DNA from: an uncultured Methanobrevibacter sp.
GTDB taxonomy: Archaea; Methanobacteriota; Methanobacteria; Methanobacteriales; Methanobacteriaceae
DNA length: 51,260 bases
Assembly: GCA_900318035.1 (NCBI GenBank)
Contig: ONJC01000021.1
Location: 1 to 51,260, forward strand
Reading direction: 5' to 3'
In this document: positions 10,101 through 16,925 of the stretch, piece after piece
How positions within the stretch are numbered: position 1 is the first letter of the stretch
Layout: every line of letters starts with the position of its first letter
The notes under the pieces: model-generated
The model's input: the letters and a program-made list of their open reading frames with translations, nothing else
What the model was told of the DNA's origin: nothing
Databases searched by the model: none
Program-made: the position numbers and the translations under genes

Positions 10101-12221
10101 AGAAAGTGAACCGATATATATTACTCCACCATATTCAGCATCGTTATTGTAGAAATTACAGTTCAGCAATGTTAAAGAACCTGCATCCATTTCGATAACT
10201 GCACCATCACTGACGGCATATCCGTTAATCACGGTAAGGTTTTCAAGAGTAATTGTAGGGCCTTCTGTAGTATATACGATAGGAATAGGTGGAACTGTCT
10301 CAATTATCTCAACTTCAGTATCATATGATAAATACAGGAAGTCACTTTCATGTTGACAGTCAAAAATAACCTCTTCGCCTTCAAATGCTCTGATTGTTAT
10401 TTCTAATTCTCCTTCAATATCAATACCAGCGTTTCCATCTTCCCACTTATAGGTTCCGCCCCTAACTGTAATGATTCCTCCCATTAGTGAAGCCGCATCT
10501 ATTGCTTTTTCCAGGGTTTCATAATATTCATAATAATCTGAATCTTCATCTTCCTGGTATATGAATGGAAGGTTATAATATTCATCATCAATGTAGTCAT
10601 CTTCACCAGAAGTGCGAATATCTTCATTATTTGCAGCCCTCATAATGGATAATGGGGCCATTTTGATATTACTGGTTGAATAGTATAAATCATCACCTTC
10701 AAATACTGCATTGATTTCATAATCTCCGGCATCCAAATCTGAAACGATTAAATCGTCCCTGCATGATTGGGTTAAGGTTTTAACAACGTTTTTATTTGAA
10801 TCTGTAATTGTGTATGTGATATTTCCTACTGCATTTTCCGGAGCTGAAACACCAATGATAGCCTTATTTGGAGATGTGACTTTATTAGAGGCACCTAATG
10901 TGAATACTCCAAGAGTTTTAGTGACTGTCAAAGTAGCCTCAGTGTAATTTGATTTGTAGTTTACACGTTCCTGTGAAGTTACTTTGATTGTGTAGGTGCC
11001 AGGTTCAAATATTTTATCTATTTCAACAGATCTGCTGCCGTTAACATATTTATCAGTTTTGTAGTCTCCGATTTCTATTGTATAGATTGACGGAACATTT
11101 GTTTTTATGTTTACAACAACGGTTCCATTATCTTTTACTTCCACATCCTCTACAGATATGGTCGGATTGGCTTTATATACTTCAAAATTAATAACGGAAA
11201 ATGAAGGTGCGAAATCTTCATTATTGTAGCTAGCTACAAGGGCATATTTTCCTGCATCTAATTTCAATGATTCAAGTTCATCTTTTGTGTAAGATTTTCC
11301 ATTCAATTGGTAACTTATTGTACCTAAAGCAGTGGAAGGCAGTGTTTCAACAACTTTCAGGGTTTCACCATATGTAATATTGTCAACAGAAACATTTAAT
11401 TCAATGCCTACACGGTTAACTTTGAAAGTTACGGTTATGCTGTCCATCACGTAGATATTATCGTTCATATCTACAATATTGTTTAAAACAGCTGTATATT
11501 TACCATGATTCAATACGCCTGCATCATAGCTGAATTTATTGTCTTTAACTTCTGCAGTAACATTTTCACCGGCAACAGTTAAGTTTGCTACGGCATAGAT
11601 GTTGGCACCGATGTCTGCTGTACCTTTGATTACTGAGTTATTACCATATGAAACAGTTGACGCTTTTAAGTTAGCATCAACAACCTCAAAAACAGTATCA
11701 TGAGCTACAGTAAATCCATTGCTGTAAATATGCCTGTTTTCTCCAGTGTTATTTAAGAAAACACATTCGTCAAAGAGTGCTGTAACTTTAGGAGAGGTTG
11801 CAACGGCTCCTGTTGTTGCATGGTTATTTGTAAAGGCACTGCCGTCCACAAATAATGTGATTTTTTTGTTATAAGGGTTTTTGATTAAAATTGCAGAACC
11901 CAACTTACCGCTGTTGTTATTGAAGACACAGCTGTCAATGTATGCATTTGAAATTCCATCGAAACATATGGCTCCGCCGTCCACATCCTTGTTGGCGTTG
12001 TTTTCAAAGTTGGATAATCCTATGTCAATTGTTACTTCGGTAGTGTTTGCATTGACATATATTGCTCCACCTTCAAGTTGAGCTTTTTCTCCTAAACTGT
12101 TTTTGATGTTGTTTTTAACGAAATTAGATAGACTTACAGATGCATATCTTGAATTGTTTCCGACATATATTGCAGATCCTTTAACAGCAGTATTCTGTAT
12201 CTGTAATTGAAATATCCTCAT
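3717..12221 (-). CDS. Adhesin-like protein, central fragment (second frame of the split locus)
   Basis: A frame of 2,834 codons with no signal peptide and no usable ribosome binding site at its first ATG. It is the body of the adhesin that starts at 15309. From the N-terminus it shows the rest of a parallel beta-helix module (KGSAIYVGNN, GGAIYVN, DGGAICF) and Ig-like domains (about 270-540). Three more beta-helix modules follow, each headed by a recurring A-x-x-x-D-x-IYV-x-x-G-x-Y type motif (about 570, 880 and 1390) and rich in GG(A/V)IYN turns. About 1,000 residues of Ig-like repeats of roughly 85 residues (V-x-Y-GE-x-x-V-V, then DGNYSA) make up the end. It ends at an early stop (PKLCNIHCYC) caused by a frameshift. 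The family role is cell-surface adhesion; the ligand is unknown. Confidence 0.8.
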   Translation of the reverse strand: MRIFQLQIQNTAVKGSAIYVGNNSRYASVSLSNFVKNNIKNSLGEKAQLEGGAIYVNANTTEVTIDIGLSNFENNANKDVDGGAICFDGISNAYIDSCVFNNNSGKLGSAILIKNPYNKKITLFVDGSAFTNNHATTGAVATSPKVTALFDECVFLNNTGENRHIYSNGFTVAHDTVFEVVDANLKASTVSYGNNSVIKGTADIGANIYAVANLTVAGENVTAEVKDNKFSYDAGVLNHGKYTAVLNNIVDMNDNIYVMDSITVTFKVNRVGIELNVSVDNITYGETLKVVETLPSTALGTISYQLNGKSYTKDELESLKLDAGKYALVASYNNEDFAPSFSVINFEVYKANPTISVEDVEVKDNGTVVVNIKTNVPSIYTIEIGDYKTDKYVNGSRSVEIDKIFEPGTYTIKVTSQERVNYKSNYTEATLTVTKTLGVFTLGASNKVTSPNKAIIGVSAPENAVGNITYTITDSNKNVVKTLTQSCRDDLIVSDLDAGDYEINAVFEGDDLYYSTSNIKMAPLSIMRAANNEDIRTSGEDDYIDDEYYNLPFIYQEDEDSDYYEYYETLEKAIDAASLMGGIITVRGGTYKWEDGNAGIDIEGELEITIRAFEGEEVIFDCQHESDFLYLSYDTEVEIIETVPPIPIVYTTEGPTITLENLTVINGYAVSDGAVIEMDAGSLTLLNCNFYNNDAEYGGVIYIGSLSSDQDADVIAFNCTFINNTARSEGGAIYISEGLEQFVSASFVGCTFLDNYQGEGDERTMNYFAGDAVEEIVKKACIFNAKDTVTWSKDNINQTVTVVGTSTDVFDSIVLLYFDHIPLYSIYNYGSQTFNVTFEDVMGGNYTIGVMNDHDLNTYIFKDASFEMKVPNFIISEDEVYENLTDAINAVEENGIIYANLNYHIDENMEIVFNKSFTLTNFRDRMVVFDGNSTNWFFTVPEGYNVVIENIEFVDGGIKDHASIENYGSLTLKNCTFTGFETESIIYNYGSLNITEGVFSLNSINNAIVLNDGELFINGVEFSSNVINTNSVVYNNGNAEIVASNFTENINNGNGGVIYNKKKLSINGTVFNENEGKDGGVVYNEGTLEVLNSDFEDNTANGYGGAIFNNGEANIDNSSFSGSFSAKDGAAIYNNNTMVVNNSTLVANTATGNGGAIYNNKTLKLTDSFFGINYAYEYANIYNAGDIQSFSGNTFDFYDVILYVPDGEYGIPTTITGTLDPQFNKDIQLILPGFVNYQDARVNVTDGIFEYNTSVLPKGAYDVILNEIIYDTNGNVYYGESIRDRLIVNKANVYINLTVEDIILKNSETGAPVLKISASKNGTFQLLFNNKLSNFTIAGTQAEIDLVSVGEGNYSVMVFREGDENYNDAVNTTTFTVSEYLGNFIVNSSGGKFDTLNEAISNSKAEDIIYVMEGNYTGFDNLGVNILKNLTITALGEVVFDANSISGQVLYAGSMCDVTLEGIIFTGYTGIIIQNSGNLTLDGCTFVNNTFISEDSQDYGSIYNENNLNIVGSEFYDNILSGQSLIFSKSKQSNITINESIFENNALSGISRIIDIVYANSVNVISTEFSENTLESGSIIHVRHCNDVLISSDFYNNTNTQGEQVIFAWNNTNLNIENSTFIGNIMPYGYIICSDENNQSIISECTFTDNTVKNVVFIEDDDILLISESTFSANTIKADGAIYIKSMTDTTVDGCVFADNKADNYRNIYRVIADLNITNSVFDAINVDYSVNGIDYKQNETIEGTIDIGINIPFTVNLNINNKVYPVKVTNNKFTYTLSNLTGGEYEVVLNPEDNNSNTFVFDKITKTFAVNRIDPGLKVTISNITQGEKLEVNATLINNATDKILYQLNGKWYDKAQLENLLLTHGNYLVAAAYSGNKNYYPVAIPVNVEVYKITPNITVSDAEANYGEDIKINADVDVADYYTVFLDDIYDESVSLYIDGSGTFSVPSKNFKPGKYEIKVYKIETDDYNEAYGYANLILNKVIGVFNLSNDTITYGENATISVEIPVNAYGNITYIIYDENNEEVYTIKQSCMEELVVPNLNAGKYNVTGTFEADSYYTEDSKVTSSTIVVNTKGVDLNITVANITFGENAIVIVEADVDGEYRVYVGNNQFVVNVINGTGNVPVSNLNVGNHTVNATIIDGNYSAFNETVFGVVPKPVSVTVSVEDIVYGEDAIVFVYGEVDGEYVVEVNNQNYTVNVVGGKGNTSVSGLFVNEGISASVSIVDGNYSAVNTTAFNVVPKQVSVNISIENITFGDDAVVVVQADVDGNYIVTIRDENHNVTVSGGNGVISVPNLTVGNQIAATVKRNDNYTAFNETAFDIDSKMTNVTVSVEDIVYGEDAIVFVYGEVDGEYVVEVNNQNYTVNVVGGKGNTSVSGLFVNEGILASVSIVDGNYSAVNTTAFNVVPKQVSVNISIRNITFGDDAVVVVQADVDGDYIVTIRDENYTASVSGGNVVILVPNLTVGNQIAATVKRNDNYTAFNETAFDIISKMTNVEVAVGDVTYGESVVVNVTAEIDGMYTLSVNGIEYPVEVIDGKASQVISGLAAGNYLVQIAIVDGNYSAFNQVEFNVTPKQVSLAVSVVNTTYEEDTVVIIESDLDGEYLVDVDGAVYSVNVVGGIGNVTVSNLTVGSHVVNVSVVDSNYSADYSTTFDIALIDTPISADVNVTENRVTVTVTVDSDATGIVKFEVTGAEEYTVYADVDYTVVATYMGDGRFNSNVTSESFTVKGHVKKDTPISANVDVDGYKVTVTVNVNENATGFVNMKFTDTEFNIELTDGVGSLTVDLPANSYNVDVTYLGDDNFNENMTKIIFTVVDPIKENTPKLCNIHCYC
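4731..5732 (-). repeat. Near-identical 501-bp tandem duplication inside the adhesin
   Basis: 4731-5231 and 5232-5732 are direct repeats with a period of exactly 501 bp (167 codons). Each encodes a pair of Ig-like domains, and by eye they match at about 95% of positions. The in-frame period keeps the reading frame. The differences are uneven, with one cluster around 4850-4885 against 5351-5386. This is a recent duplication or a gene-conversion tract. Confidence 0.9.
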
Positions 12222-15200
12222 AACCCACGGATGTGACTGCCGCAGTACTTACTTTTAACGGAGCGACATTATTTATGAAATAACAGTCGTCAATTTCCAG
12301 TGACTCTCCGTCACTGAATATGGCTGCTCCACCGTTTCCAGCAAATGATGTTTTTGTAATCTTATTGTCTGTAAAATTACATGAATCCAGTGAAAGATAT
12401 CCGTGATTGACTATAGCTCCATAATTTGTATTTCTGTTTTGAATTCCTCTGAATGTAATACCATGTATATAGACTTCAGCATTTTCGTTGACAATTATGA
12501 AATTTGCATCAGCGCCCTGAGCATCAAAGACTACTGTTTCCAATGCAATAATATCTAAAGTCTTATTGGATATTACTACTTTTGTGTCTTTATATGTACC
12601 GTTTTTAACATATATTGTATCTTCATTACCGGAATTGGCCACAGCTTCTGCCAAAGTATCATATTCCACATTTGTACTTATGACAAGGAAGTTGCTGTAG
12701 GTTTTACTTATGGAAAAAGTAGTGAAATTTATGGCAAGATCAAAGTTTTCATCAGCATCGCGCATAGCAACAACTGAATGATTGCCTAAATCAAGGCCAG
12801 TCAGCTGCATGCTGCCTTTACCGTTTACAACTTCGAGCTGATAATATTTATTTCCGATGAAAATTGTGTAATTATTATCCCAATTAGCATAAAGATTTAA
12901 AACAGGTATTTCCGGTATTAATACATTTTTTACTTCAAGATTCAATAATATTTTACCTTTTTCAATCACTACTTTTAGATATGCAGGGTTTGTTAGATAG
13001 AATTCGTTTCCATTTAAATCAGAATAATACCTATGGTTATAGAAATGGTCAACACTGTCTCCCTGAGTAAACATTCCAATCATGGATAATTCGTGTGTTC
13101 CACCGCTCAGCACTCCAAGATTTATATTGAATTCGTTATCTTCAACAGGAAGCACATCTAGGAAATAATTATCCTCATCCATAGTTCCTGATAAAAGAGT
13201 TTCAGTATTATTTAAATTTGAACCCCAGTCAAAAACACCAGTAAGAATATAATCTGCACCATAGGAAGCATCTTTTTTATTCATTGATAAATTCAAATCA
13301 TATTCATTAAACTCTAAATTAAATTTCCTTGTTGGTGATGCAGAGTAAATGTTTCTAGAATTGGTTGCAACATTTGAATCAAAAACAGAGGAGGTAATAT
13401 TAACGAGGCTGTCGCCTTTGTCAGTTATATAAACAGCACCTCCTAATTCCGCAACGTTTAATATAAATTCACTACCTTCAACTTTAAGATTAGTAGCATA
13501 TATTGCACCACCTTCAGTTGTTGCATTATTACAGATAAAATGTGAGCTGGTAACAGTTAAATCTGAAGAAGAATTTGCATTAATTGCTCCACCATGTTCG
13601 CCAGTATTATTGGTGAAAATACATTCATCTATAGTTGCAACAGTGTTTTCTAAGATAATTTGACCATTTAAATCAAAATTTGTACCATTAAGTTCCAATT
13701 TTGAATTTTGAGCAGAAATAGGAGTTCCAGGCTGGTTTTGAGAATTTTTAATATTATTAAATTCACAATCTGTAATGGAAGACTCCAAATCGCTAGTGAA
13801 TATTAATGCAGCATTTGAAAATTTACCGGTTATAACTATATCTTCCAAGATAAGTTGGGCATTAGGACCTACATCCAACAGATAACTTTGAGAATTAGCT
13901 GAAAAAGTAACAGTATCCTCATATTCAGAAATAAGTTTAGGCCTAATTGTTACTACTTTATTTCTAATCTGCACATTAAAATTAGCAGATTCTGTGTAAG
14001 TTCCGCCTTCAACAGTAATTACTCCACTTCCGCCATCACGAATAGCATTTACCGCAGCAGTTAAATTTTCAAATACGTCCTTATCGTCTAAAACAAAATA
14101 AGGTTCTATAATAGGAAAAGTATTATCAGGATATATGTATTTTTTATCAGGATCTTTTATCAGGTAAACAGTATATGTTCCTTCATCCAAGCCATTGAAC
14201 TCAGCATAAGGGAGAATAGCAACAGATTCCTCGCGATAATAATAACCATCTTTATATAAAACTACAATATTTACATCATCTGTAACACTAGGAGTTATTG
14301 TGACTGATTTATTAGGAGCGTCTACTTCAATTTCAAGGGAACCATGTCCTTTAAATTGGCAATCGTTAAAAATCCATTCTCCAGGGTTACTTGCACTATC
14401 TTCATATCCGAAGTCGTTATCTTCCTCGACACCATCTTTAATCTTTTTATTCCCTTCAAAATAACAATTATTAAGTTGAACAGTACCGTCATCCTCACAG
14501 GAGATAGCTCCACCATCGTCTTCCGCCCAATTATTTATGAAACTGCAATTGTTGGCTATGAATGTTCCAGCATCGGCCACACTTACAGCTCCACCATAAT
14601 CCAGGGCTTCATTTTCAGTCAGTATACAGTTGTTCAATGTCACTTGTCCTTTAGCAACTTCGATAGCACCACCACTGGCTGTTGCATGCCCTTTTTTGAA
14701 TGTTATGTTAGTGAATGTGACTTTTAAGTCTTTATGGTCTAACCAAAACAGGTAATTATTTACCGCAACACTGCCGTCGAAAATAACAGTATCACCTTTG
14801 TTATAAGGCTGTATTGTTATAGTTGCTGCATCTGTAAAATGGATATATATGTCCCCACAGGTTGTTCTGTCAAGCTCGGTGTATGTACCACCTTTAACAT
14901 ATATTGTTCCTATTTTACTATCACTATTTTTAATATGATCCATTGCGTCACGCAAATCTTCGAACCATTCATTATTTTCATCCCAATAAAAACAGTCTGA
15001 GCTGGCTTTAAGCACATCATCGTTTGAAGCGGAAAGGATCTCTTTTGAATTAGAAGATGCACTTTCCACCTTATGACTGGATATTTCCTCTCGATTATCA
15101 TTTACACTAATTTCAACATCACTGCCGGCTTCACTACCAAGCGAAGTGGCATTGTCTTTTTGTTCAACAGCTAAAGAAGCCGTTGTAATATCCGTATCAC

Positions 15201-15309
15201 TGACTTCCTGAAGTAATGTACCATTCGTATCGGCCGCTGAAACGGCGGTGATACTTATAATCATTACACTGAGAAGTATTAGCAATACTCCTATCTTTTT
15301 ATTCTTCAT
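12181..15309 (-). CDS. Adhesin-like protein, N-terminal fragment with signal peptide (first frame of the split locus)
   Basis: A frame of 1,042 codons. The ATG at 15309 has the ribosome binding site GGGGT eight bases upstream. It begins with a clear signal peptide: MKNKK, a hydrophobic core, and a likely cleavage after SAVSAA-like residues 22-26 (ITAVSAADT). A Ser/Asn/Glu-rich linker (about 30-105) follows. Then come three parallel beta-helix modules headed by TIYVKGGTY, VITVEGGTY and TIYVKNGTY, with Chlamydia-Pmp-like GGAI turns (SGGAIEVAKG, YGGAVSV, DGGAISCED). Ig-like stretches separate the modules. It stops at DTEYCC in the middle of a helix module, and that module continues in the next frame from about 12205 (NTAVKGSAIYVGNN). 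The full gene, 15309 to 2624, would encode about 4,200 residues. Secreted; probably anchored to or entangled with the pseudomurein wall. Confidence 0.82.
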   Translation of the reverse strand: MKNKKIGVLLILLSVMIISITAVSAADTNGTLLQEVSDTDITTASLAVEQKDNATSLGSEAGSDVEISVNDNREEISSHKVESASSNSKEILSASNDDVLKASSDCFYWDENNEWFEDLRDAMDHIKNSDSKIGTIYVKGGTYTELDRTTCGDIYIHFTDAATITIQPYNKGDTVIFDGSVAVNNYLFWLDHKDLKVTFTNITFKKGHATASGGAIEVAKGQVTLNNCILTENEALDYGGAVSVADAGTFIANNCSFINNWAEDDGGAISCEDDGTVQLNNCYFEGNKKIKDGVEEDNDFGYEDSASNPGEWIFNDCQFKGHGSLEIEVDAPNKSVTITPSVTDDVNIVVLYKDGYYYREESVAILPYAEFNGLDEGTYTVYLIKDPDKKYIYPDNTFPIIEPYFVLDDKDVFENLTAAVNAIRDGGSGVITVEGGTYTESANFNVQIRNKVVTIRPKLISEYEDTVTFSANSQSYLLDVGPNAQLILEDIVITGKFSNAALIFTSDLESSITDCEFNNIKNSQNQPGTPISAQNSKLELNGTNFDLNGQIILENTVATIDECIFTNNTGEHGGAINANSSSDLTVTSSHFICNNATTEGGAIYATNLKVEGSEFILNVAELGGAVYITDKGDSLVNITSSVFDSNVATNSRNIYSASPTRKFNLEFNEYDLNLSMNKKDASYGADYILTGVFDWGSNLNNTETLLSGTMDEDNYFLDVLPVEDNEFNINLGVLSGGTHELSMIGMFTQGDSVDHFYNHRYYSDLNGNEFYLTNPAYLKVVIEKGKILLNLEVKNVLIPEIPVLNLYANWDNNYTIFIGNKYYQLEVVNGKGSMQLTGLDLGNHSVVAMRDADENFDLAINFTTFSISKTYSNFLVISTNVEYDTLAEAVANSGNEDTIYVKNGTYKDTKVVISNKTLDIIALETVVFDAQGADANFIIVNENAEVYIHGITFRGIQNRNTNYGAIVNHGYLSLDSCNFTDNKITKTSFAGNGGAAIFSDGESLEIDDCYFINNVAPLKVSTAAVTSVGYEDISITDTEYCC

Positions 15310-15326
15310 TTTAAATTACCCCATAT

Positions 15327-15363
15327 TGTATAAAAAATAAGTAATTTACAGAACGTTCGTTCT
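15327..15363 (-). promoter_or_regulatory. Giant adhesin promoter with TetR-type operator AGAACG-N2-CGTTCT
   Basis: 15350-15363 reads AGAACGTTCGTTCT, a perfect 6-2-6 inverted repeat. Exactly 40 bp separate it from the adhesin ATG. A TATA-like TTATTTTTTATAC (about 15328-15340) lies between. The same 14 bases lie 41 bp before the TetR gene at 28747. The repeat and the spacing are visible; binding by that TetR protein is inference. A second possible TATA element (AATATTTAA, about 15385-15393) would place the operator over the transcription start. Confidence 0.7.
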
Positions 15364-15962
15364 TTTCTTTAATGACAATGTTAAATATTGTAAATAATTA
15401 CAATACTTAATATTAAGTTTATTTTTTACATATTAATAAATATACCGCCTTATTCATTTATTTGAATTGTAAAGTTGAATGTTCAATTTTTTGTTTTTTT
15501 ATGTATGAGACTGTTCAAAAATCCTTTTTGAGTTCTATTAAACCACATCAAAAGAAAAGAAATACAAAAAACAAACAACTTCTTGAAGATTCTTCAAAAT
15601 CACATTTCCCAAAAAATACAAAAAAGATTCATAAAGAAGATATGAAAATTACTTATGCCACATGAAAATACGTTTGTAAGAATGCAACATCTGCCCAAAA
15701 AAAATCTAAAACAACACCGTGAAATATTAGACAGTGTCAAAATATGTAACCCAATCCAAATACACTAAGACGATTTTTACTATATTTCAGCCGTGAATCT
15801 TATCATGCCAACAGTAAAACAAATGTAATACTACAAAAAACACACACAACCAAGTGAAAATCCAAAAATAGCATATAACCCAATTCATGGAGAAAAAATA
15901 AGAAAAATATAATCGATTATGTGAGATAATATCGACTACAAACCATAAAAAAATAAATAAAA
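15364..15962. other. About 600 bp with no recognisable gene; possible decayed sequence
   Basis: The stretch contains one 67-codon plus-strand frame (15462-15665, Lys/Ser/Asn-rich), whose translation I do not recognise. The remaining 300 bp on the plus strand is poor in G and has many stops in every frame. It may be the remains of a mobile element or gene, but nothing in it allows a family call. At the low-numbered side of radA, a seven-base T-run on the minus strand (15947-15953) is a likely radA terminator. Confidence 0.35.
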
Positions 15963-16898
15963 TTAACTAACGATACCTTCGCTAGTAATTTTAAATACAC
16001 ATTCACCTTCAGGCAAATGAGGAGAATCCACTAAACGTGCAATTCTTTTACCTGCAAGACCTTTTTTGAGCCATATCCTATAAGTTGAAGCGTGACCTAA
16101 TACGTGTCCACCAATAGCTTTTGTTGGACTTCCAAAGAATGAATCAGGTTTAGCCTGAACTTGGTTAGTTAAGAAAACAGCAACATTGTAGGTGTTTGCA
16201 ATTTGTTGAAGTGAGTGTAAATGTTGATTTAATTTCTGTTGTCTTACGGCAAGGGATTCCCTTCCGACATATTCTGCTCTGAAATGTGCCATCAATGAAT
16301 CGACAATAACCAATTTTACATTAGTGCCGTTTTGAATGAGTTCATTGATTTTATCAACCATTAGAATTTGATGAGCTGAATTGAATGCGCGGGCAACATG
16401 AATTCTGCTTAATACCTGTTCAACATCCAAATCGAAACCTTCTGCAATTTGTCTTATTCTTTCCGGACGGAAAGTATTTTCAGTGTCGACAAAAACACAT
16501 TCCCCTTCAAGACCTCCCTGTTCAAAAGGCAATTGTACAGTAACGGCCAATTCATGGGAAATCTGACTTTTACCTGATCCGAATTCACCGAATACTTCAG
16601 TGATTGATTGGGTTTCGATACCTCCGCCAATTAAATCATTGAATTCCTGACTGCCTACAGTAATGTGACCTACATCTTTTCTTCTTTCATCCACTTCTAA
16701 AGCAGTTTCAAAATCAATGTTTTCAGCTCTACGAGCGGCTTCAATAACTTTTTCGGCAACTCCTTCACCGATTTCTGCTTTAACTGATAATTCTTTTGGA
16801 GTGGCAGTAGCTAATCTCATCATATCAGCAAAACCTGCATCTCTTAATTTTTCTGCTGTTTTTTCACCAACACCTGGCAAATCTGCTAATTCGACCAT
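15963..16898 (-). CDS. radA: DNA repair and recombination protein RadA
   Basis: Archaeal Rad51/RecA-family recombinase that forms filaments on single-stranded DNA and performs strand exchange. It has 311 residues from MVEL. A helix-hairpin-helix domain ([19 protein letters not shown], residues 5-23) is followed by Walker A GEFGSGKS (104-111) and Walker [13 protein letters not shown]. Conserved filament and DNA-loop segments ([35 protein letters not shown]) are also present. An in-frame ATG three codons upstream (16907) directly abuts the AAAGGA sequence. ATG 16898 has that site nine bases away and matches the family N-terminus, so it is preferred. The gene follows rpa by 27 bp, an operon of two partners that act together on single-stranded DNA. 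Confidence 0.96.
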   Translation of the reverse strand: MVELADLPGVGEKTAEKLRDAGFADMMRLATATPKELSVKAEIGEGVAEKVIEAARRAENIDFETALEVDERRKDVGHITVGSQEFNDLIGGGIETQSITEVFGEFGSGKSQISHELAVTVQLPFEQGGLEGECVFVDTENTFRPERIRQIAEGFDLDVEQVLSRIHVARAFNSAHQILMVDKINELIQNGTNVKLVIVDSLMAHFRAEYVGRESLAVRQQKLNQHLHSLQQIANTYNVAVFLTNQVQAKPDSFFGSPTKAIGGHVLGHASTYRIWLKKGLAGKRIARLVDSPHLPEGECVFKITSEGIVS

Positions 16899-16925
16899 AA
16901 TAATCATTCCTTTTACTCATTTAAT

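Noticed and set aside
4026..14727. Plus-strand open frames of 60-130 codons inside the adhesin locus
   Set aside because: They lie antisense to a repetitive Thr/Asn/Val-rich gene, lack ribosome binding sites and give low-complexity proteins.
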